Below, in pieces: positions 10,353-22,867 of a stretch of DNA of 64,000 bases. Source of the DNA: Amoeboaphelidium protococcarum. Lineage: Eukaryota; Aphelidiomycota; Aphelidea. Position 1 is the stretch's first letter, and each line of letters begins with the position of its first letter. Location of the stretch: assembly GCA_023515745.1 (NCBI GenBank), contig JALECJ010000258.1, positions 2,298,501-2,362,500 on the forward strand, written 5' to 3'. The notes beneath the pieces were generated by a model. It was not told the origin of the DNA. It worked only from the letters and a program-made list of their open reading frames with translations, and searched no databases. The position numbers and the translations under genes are program-made.

Positions 10353-12905
10353 TCATCTTGACTGATTTATCTATATCAACTTGTCCATAGCCGTTTAAAG
10401 CAGCTCCTTCTTGCGTTAAAGCATCAGGTGCTTCCTGACTTGAGGATTCTCATTAGCAAACTCTTAAATGTCATCGCGACTCTTGGAGTAATATAACTTG
10501 GAGTCAATCTCACGAGGCACTTGATAGAGAAGCTCATTCAACAACTCCACCCAGATGAACATTGTAGCAGTCTGAGCCATCTTATCAGCGATCATGAACA
10601 GGTACGGCTCGGGACATTGTATCTTTAAATGCGAATCTTTAACTGCACTAAATCCAGCACATTGAGATGGAACAAACCATCCAGAGCGGAGTTGATACAA
10701 TCTACCTTCAACTTGATTAATCTACTTTTACAATTATAGAGCTTCCATTGCTATTTGCCTCAATTTTGGGGATATTGAAGATAGTTTGCCAGTTGACGGA
10801 GACTCTTTACCATTATCAGTGCCATCAGACGTCACCTGCTACATGGCCGATTTCAACACTCTACCACCAACGACATTCTTGATTTTTATCAAATCAGCTC
10901 TGACAGACTACAATTTCAGTTCCAGAGCCGCTATAGATCGCCTCAATCCTTCATCCCACTCAGATTCTGTATAATCAGTCTCATACTTGTACGGCTTGAT
11001 AGTGTTCTCTACCTGCTCCACCGAGGTATGAAATTTACTCTTGATCACAGTCTAAATCATATCTTTTATAACATTAACAGCATCCTAATGATAGATAAAT
11101 GGCTCAGTGGCAACGACAGAGTCCAGTTAAGTCAAAATCTTATCTACAACACACTGAGTAGAATCTTTTCCAATCTTGCTCTTACTCAGATTGCTGTGCG
11201 CTCTATCCAAATTATGCTTATTGTATAAGCTACGGTCATTATCCCCATCATATTTTCCACCAGATAATCCTTAAGCGTCTTGATAATACTACTACTGCAG
11301 TATATCGACCAATTTCTAATCCAATACTTGCATGATTTCTAGCCGTATTTGAGATCGACCATAATCATTCATAATCTTCCGGAATGACGACTTAAATTTA
11401 TCAATCACCTCAGTAGTATACGCCTCAGGGGATAACTATCGGTCATCATACTACACCTTGAAATTATAGGAAGCCTCCTCCAATTCATGCCCAACATTAC
11501 TCATCACACTGCCGAGTGACTTGGCCATACTCTGCTCCAGCGTGCCGATCAGCTTCCTCCTAAGTAATTCAATTCCCACCTGAGAGGTCACCTTATTCAA
11601 CTATGAGCGATTAGATTTCAACCACTATGACTCCACCGAAGAATTGATCTTCTTGCACATTACGCCATAATAGCCCAAATTCAAAGGATAATCTTAATTC
11701 TGGATAAGATTCACCAATTTTTGCGGCTCGATAAGATCTATTTTAGTCAGAACACCTATAGTCCTTTCACCATCTGGATCCACTTTACGACTCTCATTCA
11801 ACGCTTCACTATTGGCCAAGTCTACATCACTCGCTGACACGGCTAGGATAATATTCGGCTCCTTCAAGTACTTTCTACACAACTCTACGATTTTCTACTT
11901 TAATTCATCAGGCTGATTCCTGTTATTCACAGCAATATACCCAGGCAAATCGATCAGTGTAAGATCAGGCACATTTGGGGAGTATATGCGCAGATCAATC
12001 GGATCATCAGATACACAATCCTGCTCCGGAACTGACATATTAAGATCAGCGATTATGCTCTGCACTCTCTTAAAGTCTGTAATACGCTTCAAGCCTTACC
12101 GTGGAAATTCGGCATATTCTTCACCTCCACCATTAGAATTTGATTTGCGATTGGTCAAATTATCACTGCCATTAGAGTTAGAAGGAGACGGTGAAGTATT
12201 GATTAAAGTTATCTCTATAGGACGACGAGTCACCATATTGACACCTTTGGGAAGGAACTCATTGCCAACAATCGCTTCCAGGAGCGAGCTTTTACCAGAG
12301 CTCTATGAGCCAATAACTACTATAGACGGCAATTGAAATCTATCAACATGATCCACAGAGACCAATATATTCTTCACCTCTAACAATCGCCTGGTCAGCA
12401 TTAGAAATCCCCCTTGTTATGCTATTCCAATCCTCTAATCATCATCACCTCCGTTGTCGCGGTTCACCGCACTAGAAGACTCATCTGAAGAAAATTATAC
12501 ACTATTATTAGCATTATCATCTAAATACGAATCAGAAAGTGCATACAAAATATGATTACCAGTCTTTAGGGAGGCTTACTGCGCCTATTCACCACCGATA
12601 CTCCTGTCTGAGCGCGATTATGGAAACAAACTGCTCAGATCCAAATCTTTAAACATTCCATTCTGAGGTATCTGAATACCTTTGATATAATCACCCAGAG
12701 ATTGAAGTCTATCATTACCCCAAGTGGACAGCTTGTCACTGTAATAGGACACGGTGGCAACAGTTGCACCTGCAGCACCCAGTATAGAGCGAGAGGCAAA
12801 CTTGGACAGGGCCAGAAAGTTCCGCGGCGTAATAAACGTCCTCCTCTACTACCATCTCAATTATAATGACTTATTTTACAATGACGTTCTGTATCCATAC
12901 AGCAT
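10353..12905 (-). CDS. MGM1: Mitochondrial inner-membrane dynamin-like GTPase (Mgm1/OPA1 type)
   Basis: 850 residues in one exon, with no in-frame TGA from 12905 to 10355. The N-terminus is a basic mitochondrial leader (rich in R, Q and S, with [14 protein letters not shown]) followed by a short hydrophobic stretch ([13 protein letters not shown]). The GTPase domain shows GSQSSGKSS at about 199-207, DLPGY at 319-323 and TKID at 387-390. The context around them ([51 protein letters not shown]) is characteristic of Mgm1/OPA1 rather than Vps1 or Dnm1. The C-terminal part is the stalk and GED. It fuses inner membranes and shapes cristae. Many Gln codons are TAG/TAA. Confidence 0.94.
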
Positions 12906-13205
12906 AATGGTGGAAACTGGACGCACAATCATTATAACTAGGAGTTATGCGTGTTAAATGATTGAAAGTGAGTAAGTGCGTGTGATATGGAAACTAAGAA
13001 CTGAAGAAAGAACGCCGCGCCTTTCTTTTAACTCTCGACGCGTTTGAATGAATGAATCAAAGCAATGCAAAAGCGATAGTCATGCGCAACGATTGTTTTT
13101 AGCCGCCCTCGCGTGTAAAGCTCTCTTCTTTCCCATTCGATTCAAGTAGAATTTATATACGGTAAAAGTCTGTTTAAAGCGATACTGCTCGTTAACGTTT
13201 GCAGT
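12906..13205. other. Promoter-side region of MGM1
   Basis: 300 bp upstream of MGM1. No conserved element or gene was recognised. Confidence 0.4.
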
Positions 13206-14870
13206 ATGGCTATGCAAGTACATTTTGATGAGCTGCGCTGGAGGTTAATGTGTTGAATGGTGTATCTGTATGGTATGCTAAGTCTACCCTTGTTGTGCCT
13301 TGTCATATTCGGAGACTGAGAGAGCGTGTCGTGAATAAAGGTGTCTTTGAAGCCTGGTAACTACTAGGTGTCTTTGGTTGAACAAGGTTCTATTTAAAAC
13401 AAGGTCCGCAAGTTTTTCGTTTCAGGAGCTGGGAAAACTGTGCAGCACCTAATGAATAACTTTATGGAGCGAAGTATGACCATGAAAATGCGCTTTTAAT
13501 GTACCCGAGTTATGGCTGAAAGTTTATACATTATACCTTACTATCGCTTCTAAAGATCTTCTGGACAATCTAATTGCAGGCACGGATGAAGAGCTAAATT
13601 TGCTGAAACAGACCATCTTAAACAATCACTACTTGAGATTCCTTGGAAGCATCGCGGTATATCATTACGCGATGGACTTTATGCACGGCTATACGGATTG
13701 GGCCGTTGATAAGTAGTTTCCTTAGCTGGATATCCATGTTTAAGTTGTTTCTTCAAGGAATTTCCGCAAGGTTTTCCGCGCCGCAATAGATCTCCAATCT
13801 TGTCGAGATATATAAATATTCATGAAGAAATTGTTGGGGTCGCCGATAAGATATAATTTGGAAGGGGAGGAGATTTTTAATGTCTTTATCAGGAGGTCTG
13901 GCAGGATTATGAAATTGCCGCCACTAATCATTTGTCCTCGAATTTGATGTTCGTATGGAAACGCGTCGTGGTGCACTTCCTCCACTGTGATGCTTCTGTC
14001 TTGTGGTCTTATTGTTCTGTCTGGGTAATTTACTGTTGCAAAAAGGTTTTTATCAAATTAAAGTGTATCTAAATTAGCACCCTGCTGATGCCAATATGTG
14101 CACAGGTGAGTTGAAGGTGGCGTTACAATCACCTTAATCTGACGAGCTTTTGAGACCAATGTCTGCCCTCTATTGGCCCGGGAGGAATGGATTTAGAGCT
14201 GCTTTAATACAGATTCGTTTAAGGAATAATTTGCTGGATCTATAACTACTGATTTGTACTCTGTTAGTTTTCTGGTATATTCCCACGGTGTTGCTGCATA
14301 TACTGCTAATGTTACCGGAAGTCCCTCATATTGGTTCCCAAAGTTTACCAAAAGATGATAAAGCGGATTTCCATTGCCGTTTAGCCACCGGGGATTTCTC
14401 TGGTGAGCTGAAATATAAGCTTCAGAGGTCCATATCAAATACTGTGAAGAATCTACTATAGTCAATTAGTATCAGGAGTAGAAATGCTAGGATAATAATC
14501 TCCCTCCCTCTCTCTCTCTCGAGTAGACGATTGCTCTGCTTCTTAATGCATACAACTAGAACGAGGCTAATGGCTATAATGGGTTCTATGGTCGCTACAT
14601 GTCTATCTCGATGGTTTGAGATACATACAGATCACTCTGCTCTGAAGTAGTGTTTAGTCTGAAGACCACTAATAGGAGATACGCAAGTGAGCTATGGAGT
14701 CCGTTTGATTTCAAGGCCCATTTCCTAAAAGTCACCGCCAGGCTGAATTTTGATGAAGAAGATATGCTTAAGTACACAATGAACTGGCTGTATACATTAC
14801 CAATTTATCGGTTTGAATACATAGTAATGCACGAAAAGAGTTCTGATGAATAAAAATACTGTAAAAGAGA
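13206..14870. other. Unresolved coding-like stretch on both strands, possibly a decayed gene
   Basis: Several TGA-free frames overlap and none resolves into a family. On the minus strand, 13662-14471 is open for 270 codons (includes NPLYHLLVNFGNQYEGLP and FMNIYISRQDWRSIAARKTL) but has no ATG near its 5' end. On the plus strand, pieces around 13250-13510 (VCVWYAK-like then RSWENCAAPNEQLYGAKYD) are broken by in-frame TGA codons, 13530-13945 is open, and 14610-14855 encodes a plausible tail (SELWSPFDFKAHFLKVTARL). With only one stop codon, open frames of 100-150 codons arise by chance, so I do not call a gene. Options are a multi-exon gene, or a pseudogene on either strand. Confidence 0.4.
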
Positions 14871-15008
14871 AACTTTAATAGGGACACGACACATCTATTC
14901 TCTGGCAAACACTGGCTCAATCTCACTTTAACAATCACCACTTTACGGCGAAAGTAGTAACAACAATAACAACTATAAATAATAATTAGAGACTCCAACC
15001 AACTAATC

Positions 15009-16580
15009 TCAAAGACCAAGCCCAAGCATAATGCCATAGCCAACAGTGACAGTTATGAGGAGAACAATCACACTTATAGGGATACCAACCTTGAGAAAGT
15101 CTTTAGTCTTTACGAACGGCCGGCCACCGACACTCTCAATCGATATGGCGGTGATGTTAGGGAAACCAGAGATGGGCAATCCCATGGCACCACTGCACAT
15201 TATAGCACAGCCAAAGACCAGTAGATTAGCGTGATCTCCAGGTAGAGTCTTACCAACAGCTTACACAAGAGGCAGAAGTATCAGAGCACTCACCGTATGA
15301 GAGATAAATGTGGCCACCACAAGCACGAACGCTGAAAAGGCAATCAACACCACAAGCAAGTCGTGATCAACCATAGTCTCCGAGATGGACGTGCCAATAA
15401 CCTTGAGCAGGCTGGTGTTCTCCACCACACTTCCCAGAGACATGCCACCCATGGCCAGCATAATGACAGACCACAGAAATGTATTAAAATCGTGTTAGTT
15501 CAAGATCCCAGAACCGAAAAAGAGCACCATAGGAATGATGGCAATCACACCACTATTTCCAATATACGCATTCAATGTACTTTCCAGACACCACAGAGCA
15601 ATAGTACTCAGCGACACACCAAGTATAAAGTAATGTTTCTTCGTAAGAGGCTCCATAGCAGAATTAATCGGCTCAACCAATGGTGTAGACTTATGAGGCT
15701 GATATGTCAATAGCAACATGGACCAGCACGTGAACAGAGACAATAAAGATATTGGAATGGATACACAGAGCCATTTAAACCAAGACACGGGAGGATCCAT
15801 ATAGTAGAGAGCAATTGCATTCTACGGACTACTAATAGGCGTTGTCAATCCCCCAATATTGGCACTAAGCGCTATACCCATCACCAGGCTGATGGCAAAA
15901 GTATTACCAGAATCCAGAGACTTCAGCACAGGCTCCATGATAGAGAAACACAAAACTGGGGCAGCCACGTTGGAAATCCACATGCTCATGAACCAGGAGA
16001 CAAACATAATGGCCAGCAACACGGCCCAGCTCTTTGTGCCAGCTCTACTCAAGATAAATACAGCCAAGCGCTTGGCAAGACCATACTTGGACATGGCAGA
16101 CGCAATGGTAAAACCTCCGAGCAAGAGCATAATCACCGGGGCCCACATCTTGCTAAACACGAATTTCGCAGCTTCATTAGCAGTCATGGCCACAGTTATC
16201 CATCCTTACTGATCTGACTCCAGCACTTACTTAACAGGCACTCTGAGCACAACAAGGAGAAACGGTACACACATTGACGTGACATACAATGGCAAAGCTT
16301 CACTAGCCCACATCAAGGACGCAAAAATCAGCACAGCAAAGCATCTATTCTTTGACCCCTCCCCAAATATATCAACTGATAAAAGCACAGCCAACACTAT
16401 AGTATTTATAAGAAGAAACACAACTTTTCTAGATACATTAAACTTTGAATTAGAGTTCAGTTTAGCATCAGCATTATTAAGCACCTCTGTGGACTCTTGC
16501 TGATCAAGAGGCACATATCCAAAGAAATTGGGACGCTTACCACCTACAATATTATTCTACAACGAGTCTTCGATATCCAT
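15009..16580 (-). CDS. DASS/SLC13-type anion transporter, Pho91-like without SPX domain
   Basis: 523 residues in one exon. About twelve hydrophobic segments are visible. DASS-family signatures include MSMWISNVAAPVLCFSI, GIALSANIGGLTTPISSPQN (the substrate-site SNT-like loop) and the second repeat GLPISGFPNITAISIE, which matches fungal low-affinity phosphate permeases of the Pho87/90/91 group. The SPX regulatory domain of those proteins is absent; the N-terminus is a short polar segment. Expected role is Na+- or H+-coupled uptake of phosphate or dicarboxylate at the plasma membrane or vacuole. The start is ambiguous: an in-frame ATG at 16589 adds MLQ, but the chosen ATG has the better G+4 context. 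Confidence 0.88.
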
Positions 16581-16589
16581 CTAAAGCAT

Positions 16590-16899
16590 GCACTAACACA
16601 ATATAAACAGCAGATTTTTATTAATTATTAATCAGTGAGACACTATCCAAATGTAGAGGAAAACAATGCCAGTCAGTCAGTCAGTCGGGTGTGCTCAGAA
16701 ACAGAAACAAAATCCTCAAGCGGTAAAGTGAACAAAGTATAAATTATTGCAGCAAAATTTTTTTTTCACTTTTGAGCGATGGTGGTGAGAAAATGAAAAA
16801 TTATGACCAACGTGTGTGATGGAATAGGGGCGAGTCATCAATCAATCAAAGCTCATTTCGCGTTTGCTCCAATCACACTGGTGCTGAGGACTCGAGTGA
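16590..16899. other. Intergenic between the transporter and a plus-strand gene
   Basis: Contains a (CAGT)n microrepeat near 16672-16687, a T9 run near 16756 and a CCAAT box near 16869. No coding frame recognised. Confidence 0.4.
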
Positions 16900-17352
16900 A
16901 TGAATAATCGTTTGTTGTTTGTACAGTATGCCTTCACGTCCGCTGGTTTTAAACTAGTACTGTACTCAGACGCGATAATTCCCACTATCTATTATATATT
17001 TACTGATTTTAAGGCCTACTGTCTTAATTCTTTAAATGCACTGAGAGATTTTACCAGCTTTATCAATGTTTCATTTGATGACCAGTTTCGGTAAGTCTGG
17101 TGATTTCCCGATATTTCTAAAGTCAAAAGTCGTTTCACATCAATTTACAGAGATGATATGCTTTATAGAGTGAATAATGGAGAATGTGATTTAAATTTTT
17201 TTGTTGTTTATAATGTGTACAAGTGGAAAAGTAATATCTAACTTTTAAAATTAGCCAACTTGCATTATAAGCCTATATTTCAATTCAAAACGTTCACACT
17301 TCAGATACAGTAAAGGCCACTATCAATCACTGCCCAACCTTCTTCAGCTTGA
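16900..17352 (+). CDS. Possible longin/sedlin-like (TRAPPC2-type) protein, weak
   Basis: Exon 1 runs from the ATG at 16900 to 17090, followed by a GTAAGT donor. A TTACAG acceptor at 17150 restores the frame (intron 17091-17150, 60 nt). The joined frame then runs to TGA at 17350-17352. Residues 11-60 (TSAGFKLVLYSD, IFTDFKAYCLNSLNALRDF, FDDQFRDDM) recall the C-terminal half of sedlin-type TRAPP subunits, but the expected N-terminal half is missing and a TGA directly precedes the ATG. A TGTACAG acceptor-like site at about 16925 may mean a missing upstream exon. The 3' end overlaps the antisense small protein gene. Function is only a suggestion. Confidence 0.35.
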
Positions 17353-17566
17353 CATCATACTACTTAGCGTCATTACCAGAAGCAGAGTTCTTTGGCTGGA
17401 TGTTAGGTGCAGATCCATCGTAGTCAACTGGTCTGCTACCAGAGCGCAACTTGACTTGAGCAAAAGCAGGAGTCTCAGTGTTTTCCTGAGTCTTGGTAGG
17501 CACATTAGGTGCTGATCCGTCATAATCAACTGGTCTGTTTCCACTACTCTTTAATTGCTTGGACAT
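17327..17566 (-). CDS. Small protein with a duplicated RPVDYDGSAPN module
   Basis: 79 residues from the ATG at 17566 to TGA. Two near-identical units, GNRPVDYDGSAPN and GSRPVDYDGSAPN, each preceded by a basic Leu motif (KQLKSS, QVKLRS), and a third such motif at the C-terminus (YDVKLKKVGQ). The FAQVKLR pattern loosely resembles short actin-binding WH2-like motifs; this is inference. There is no signal peptide or membrane span, so it is probably cytosolic. An in-frame ATG upstream at 17722 would add a hydrophobic leader, but it sits in likely 5' UTR. Not recognised as a named family. Confidence 0.65.
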
Positions 17567-17878
17567 TTTGAATCTCCTTGTTGTAGACACTGAGTAATTA
17601 TTCTTTAAAAGATTTGAGTAACTAATGATGATGTATCTAAACTCTGTGAAAAAGAAAGTGAAAGAGAGGAGGATGATGTGTGATATGAGCAAGTACAAAT
17701 TTAGACATGTTTGATCTTCCATGATTTATGAGGTGGCGTTCAAAGCTGTTGCTGTTGTCAGGCAGGCACGCGATCAATCAAAAGCTTAACAAAATCATCA
17801 ATTCTTCTATGCATATACAACTACTATATTGCAAAAATTTAATACATATTAATTATCACGATGACCATGAATAGTTTA
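17567..17878. other. Intergenic, no gene seen
   Basis: 5' flank of the small repeat protein and 3' flank of LSM7. AT-rich, no feature recognised. Confidence 0.4.
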
Positions 17879-18334
17879 TCATTCCTCCATGTCGCCGGAG
17901 AGATCTCCTTCTTCTGATTCCAAGAATGGATTCTCAATCTGCTGGTAATTGTCGAGAGGCAGAACGAGCAGAACATTTCTACATACCACACTGCCCAGTG
18001 CGCGAGTAGAATCATCTGATTACCGCCACTATGCCTCGCTCAATGCAATATTAACCAGAGAATCGAAGCCTACTAGTACGCCTTCAATATCAATATCGCC
18101 TTAACACTTGACCAGCACTCGCCTTCCCAAATACCTTTTAAAGTCCAGTGCATTCTTCTTCTCAGTGGGTGCAGAGACTTTGGCCGAGCTGGCATCAATT
18201 TTGTGTCCAGGAGCCTACGGTCTACCGCCACCACTATTACTTCCTCCTCTACCGCCTCTGTTATACGGCCTCCCTCTATATCCGCCTCTTCCGCGACCAC
18301 CTCTTGTATTCTACGCACTTTGTTATTGATCCAT
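17879..18334 (-). CDS. LSM7: Sm-like protein LSm7 with an N-terminal RGG extension
   Basis: 151 residues. The Sm fold spans about 55-140: FKRYLGRRVLVKCQGDIDIEGVLVGFDSLVNIAL (Sm1, here described by its core GVLVGFDSLVNIAL) and ALGSVVCRNVLLVLPLD (Sm2), followed by IENPF, a typical LSm7 end. It is one of seven subunits of the LSm1-7 ring in mRNA decay and the LSm2-8 ring on U6 snRNA. Unusual is residues 11-40, an Arg/Gly-rich segment (RGGRGRGGYRGRPYNRGG) that most LSm7 proteins lack and that could bind RNA or be methylated. It is divergent from ELP1 with about 120 bp between the starts. Confidence 0.87.
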
Positions 18335-18455
18335 CACTGCTTTACTCGTTCGCCCCTATTATGCTACAGTGCGTTCTCCGTACGAGGACAGAAAGCGTCG
18401 CGTCGTGTAAATTCTTTCTTTTGCAGATTGACTAGAGAGAGAAAATTTAAAGAAA

Positions 18456-21400
18456 ATGGCTCTTAATAATCTGAATATCTAGGAGCTGTAGCGTTTAAAT
18501 ACAGACAACAAATAGGTGATATGTGCAGTTTATGCTGAATAGTCGTATTATATTGCCGTGGCTTGTGACGAATCCATTGATATCCTGCAATTGAGTGTTT
18601 GTGGATCTGGTGGGCGTGTAATCGCAAGTGTCTAGTTGGCAGATGATAACGCGTCTCTAATCTGTATGGAGTACATCATGGATTCTGAGGCGATTTTCTT
18701 GGCATTTAATACTGGTGAACTAATCCACGTCCTGCTGCAGTAAGATGATAATGGCGACTGTGGTCTTGAGCAGGTTGGTGTGGTTGATGATGGCATATCA
18801 TGTGCCAAGTGGAGTCCGACACAAGACAATCTGGTAATCACCACGTTATCTGAATCAATGATGCTATTCAATTCTAATTATGAGCTTCTATCTGATGCAT
18901 TATTATGTGATTTTAGTGATCAAGATGCTAGAGGCTAATTCGTCAATGTCGGCTGGGGTAGTGCTCAGACTCAGTTTAAAAACAAGTAGGCTGCGCTGTA
19001 GTAAAAGTAACAAAATTTTGATGGTCTGGCTGCAAATGATAGTAAATAGACTGTTATCAGCTGGAGACAAGATGGCGAGTTTTTTCTCATTTCTTCTATT
19101 ATCCAAATTGCTGGTAGTAGTAATGTAAATGATAGTGATATTAATGAGGATATTAAAAGTGATCAGTAAAAGAAGCGCATTTTCCGCGTTTTCAATCGCA
19201 ATGGAGATCTGTTAGCGTCGAGTGAGCGTAATGCTGGTAGATTGACTCATGCCATAGATTGGAAGCCTAGTGGATCGCAAATTGCTGCGGCTGGTGATGA
19301 TGGACGCGTTTTGCTGTTTGAACGTAACGGTCTGCTGCACAGAGAATTCAGTTTAGTTGGGCCTGGTAGACTATGTGGTATTACGCTTCTAGACGGAATG
19401 GAGTTTCACGTTGATGAACTATGTTGGAGTCCGGATTCATCTATTCTTGCTATACGTCAAGTGTCTAAATGTGGGTAGTATGGTTACGTTGAGCTGTGGA
19501 CGTGTGCGAATTATCAGTGGTAGCGAAAGTTGATTCTGTCTGGTGAAAATGTTGATATTACCTCTTTCTCATGGTTGAGTGGGCTGAATGGCTCCGCATT
19601 GTACTTTTCTGCTAATGACGGTCTTTCAATGATCAAGATTTAGAGCTAGATTTGCACCAACGCGTAGATATCAGTTGAGAATCCAATGCCAGTCCTGGTT
19701 GTTGATGGAACTACTTTACACTACACGCCGTTGATATTCGCAAACGTTCCACCACCAATGTCACTGCACTAGATCGCTTTAGAATCTTAGATATAATCTG
19801 TTAGATTCAGCAATTCTGAAGTGGAAAATTAATTTACAGTTTTGACAATGGATAATTAACTGCGTGTTTTCAGTGCAAAGGGTCGTTCTATGCCAGCACT
19901 TTAGAATGTGTACTCGTTATCTAAAATGGATGGTGTGGTGTATGATGCTATTTAGTTGAGTGATAGTATTTTTTGTGTCTTGGTTCAGCAAGCATAAGGT
20001 ACTAAGGTTATCCTATTGCGCTTAATTGGTGACGTTTTAAGTATGCAGACAGTCAAGGAATGGTCATTCTAAAGTATGAGAATGATTAACTTTCAGGGAA
20101 CTGGTTAGGCTTTACTGGGAATTTACAATACTTCATCTTAGTCAGAGCATTATCTACTTGTCAGTTCCGATGGTTCTTCTGCATCAATTGATCTTCCGTG
20201 TAATCAAATTGTATCTGCGTACACTGTGAACAATAATCATAATGATTAATTGTGGATCTGTTTGTCTTCAAAGAACTAGCTTTATATTGGTGAGCAGATA
20301 CTGAAAGGCGGCACTTCTATGGCTCTGCATAAAGATTATCTTTTGTATACGACAAGTAGCCATGACTTGAAATTTTTGAGTTTGCATTAAGATTTGCGCG
20401 CCTGGACAGCTGAGAGTCAACATGATAAATAGACGTTTGATGAGAATGTTAGGCGTTTGGAGCGTGGTGCACTGATAGCCTCCATTAATCCTGTTGGAAT
20501 AGAAGTTGTATTGCAGTTACCACGCGGTAACTTGGAAACTGTTTATCCGCGTGCTCTTGTATTGTCTCAGATTAGAGAAGATCTTTTGCATGGCAAATAT
20601 TAACAAGCTGTTGTTTAGTGTCGCAAGCACAGGATTGACATGAATATCATTTGTGATTACAACTTTGATCAGTTTGTTGAGAATGTCGATCAATTTGTCA
20701 GTCAGGTGAACATTGTGGAGCATCTGAATCTATTTTTGAGTAATCTCAGGAATGAAGATGTGACTCAGACTTTGTATCGCGGTGCATTATCTGATAAGGT
20801 TTCAAGTATCTCTGTGAAGAGTCAATCCACAGAGGACAAAGTTAATGCAGTATCTGCTCTTATTAGAACAGCGGTTGAGTAGCTGGATGCAGAGAATTTC
20901 TTTCAAGTTATTCTCACCTCGTTCGTGGTCCAGAATCCTCCCGATATTGACAGTGCTCTTATTGAAATCCAAAAGATGGTCCATAATGGTCAATTGTAAC
21001 TGGCTGAAGACTCTATCAAGTACGTGGCGTTATTTGTGAACATTAACGAGCTGTATGATTGCGCATTGGGTCTCTATGATTTTGATCTCACGGTGCTGGT
21101 GGCTGAATAGTCCAACAAAGATCCTAAAGAGTATTTGTAGTTTTTAAAGGAATTGCAGGCTCTTGACACGCCCTATAGATGGTATAAAGTCGATTTGTAT
21201 TTAAAGCGTTATCTGAAAGCTTTGGAACATTTGGTTGCAGCAGGAGAAGAACACCACTCGGAGTTACTAGAATACATTCAGAAAAAGAGTTTATATGTTG
21301 AGGCTTTGTAGTTGATTTCATAAGATGATACTCAATAGCTTTTGTAATAAGTGTATGGATTGCAAGGAGATTATCTGCGATCTAAGCGCTAATATTAGGA

Positions 21401-22424
21401 CGCGGCAGATGCTTATAAAAATGCAGGCGATCTTGATGGGTTTGTCGATTGCTGCAAGGATGGCCTGCTCTGGTAAGAGCTGTTGGTTCATTTGCTGCAG
21501 GCTGAAGTTGACGCGTAGATGCTATAAGAAATTGGAAACGATTTAGCTGAGGAATTGAAAGATAGAAATAGATACGATGAAGCTGCTAAGGTGTATCTCG
21601 ATTTCTGCTCCGACACTAAGAGTGCAGTTCTGTAGTATTTGGCAGCGCATAAATGGTTTGATGCCATGATTTTGTGCGGATAAAATAAACTGGACGATAT
21701 GATGGATACTCAGGTGATGAACAGTGTATAATCTGCCTTCCGTCTAAAGTAGGAAGAGTTTGGTGAGATCAGATTGAACTTCGATCGTCATCTGACCAGA
21801 TTATCAGTTGTTCGTCAACAGAAACTGGACACTCTGAGACTGATGGACGAACAAATGATGGATGAACTAGCTGATGACGTGGGAGACATTGATTTATTCT
21901 CTGATATTGCCACCACAATGACTGGCACTTGGAACACTGCAAGTAGACGCAGTACCAAATCTTCTGTGCACTCAAACATCACTAGAATGACCAAGTGCAC
22001 TAGTCGCAAGAAGGAGGAGAGAAAGAAAGTGAGCGGTAAGGAAGGTGGCGCTTATGAAGAAGAGTACCTGGTGATGCAGATCCGACAGTTGATGGAGAAA
22101 GTGGACAATGATCGGTTAAATGTTGATTCTCTTAGGCGCGCTCTGTGTACATTGAACATGCCCGATAAGGCTGATGTTTTGCTTAAGCGTTATGAAGAAC
22201 TGGCGCGTCATCTTGGTGAAAATTATAGAAGAGTCTTTGATTATAAAGGAATTGCCCTTAACGTTCTGCCAAAGTTGTATAAGGCCAAGATTGTGAAAAG
22301 TATGGAAGATTAGGAAGAAAGTGCAGATATGCAGCAGTTACTCTAGACGCTGTACACTGCTCCTGCAAAGCCTTAGCTAAGCGCCGGATTTCCTCTCAGT
22401 AGCGCTAATCCAAAGACTATATGA
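18456..22424 (+). CDS. ELP1: Elongator complex subunit 1
   Basis: 1,322 residues in one exon, the normal length for Elp1/Iki3 (yeast about 1,350). The N-terminal half is a beta-propeller region with WD-like blades (for example HAIDWKPSGSQIAAAGDDGRV, blade core only). The C-terminal half is helical. Near residue 1,185-1,215 lies the family signature: basic SRKKEERKKVSGKEGG followed by YEEEYLVMQIRQLMEKV. It scaffolds Elongator, which adds carboxymethyl groups to wobble uridines of tRNA in the cytosol. Dozens of Gln codons are TAA/TAG, yet the frame is never broken by TGA, strong support for the code. It starts divergently from LSM7. Confidence 0.95.
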
Positions 22425-22616
22425 TCGATCGATTGATGCCGTTATGAATAGTAAAGTACTCCACATCATTCAAAGGCAATCATTAAAACATTATTATGAG
22501 CAATCCAAGGTGGTAGTAATAAATTGGTTAATAAGAACTAATTTTATTTTTTACGTGTCTTGAGTTTTCAATCACTCATACAGGCAGGCAGAGGGAGCGG
22601 TGAACAGGCAGCACAC

Positions 22617-22867
22617 TCAACGCTACTTCACAAATCCAATATCATTTGAGCGCTCGCGGAAGCACTGACGGCACAGCATAAGTCCATATTTACGAATGAG
22701 ACCAGCACGGTGAGTGCAGATGCGGCTACACGTATAATAATAATAATGTAATCATTAAATATAGATTTCGTCATATTCAAAATCAGTCAAAATGTATGTG
22801 CTTACCATTCGCGGGATCCTTTTCCATATTTACGTGGGCGGCTAAACCAAACTGTTTCGTGTGACAT
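22617..22867 (-). CDS. RPS29: Ribosomal protein uS14 (eS29/RPS29), 2 exons
   Basis: Exon 1 22806-22867 and exon 2 22617-22725, with an 80-nt intron (GTAAG...TGTAG) inside the codon for Cys21. The product is exactly 56 residues, the standard eukaryotic length. The zinc site C21-x2-C24 ... C39-x2-C42 (CRIC, CRQC) and [17 protein letters not shown] are intact. It sits in the head of the 40S subunit near the mRNA. This small gene falls below usual ORF-length cutoffs. Confidence 0.93.

Noticed and set aside
15363-16212. Plus-strand frames across the transporter gene
   Set aside because: Antisense to a clear 523-residue DASS transporter; they contain no motifs.
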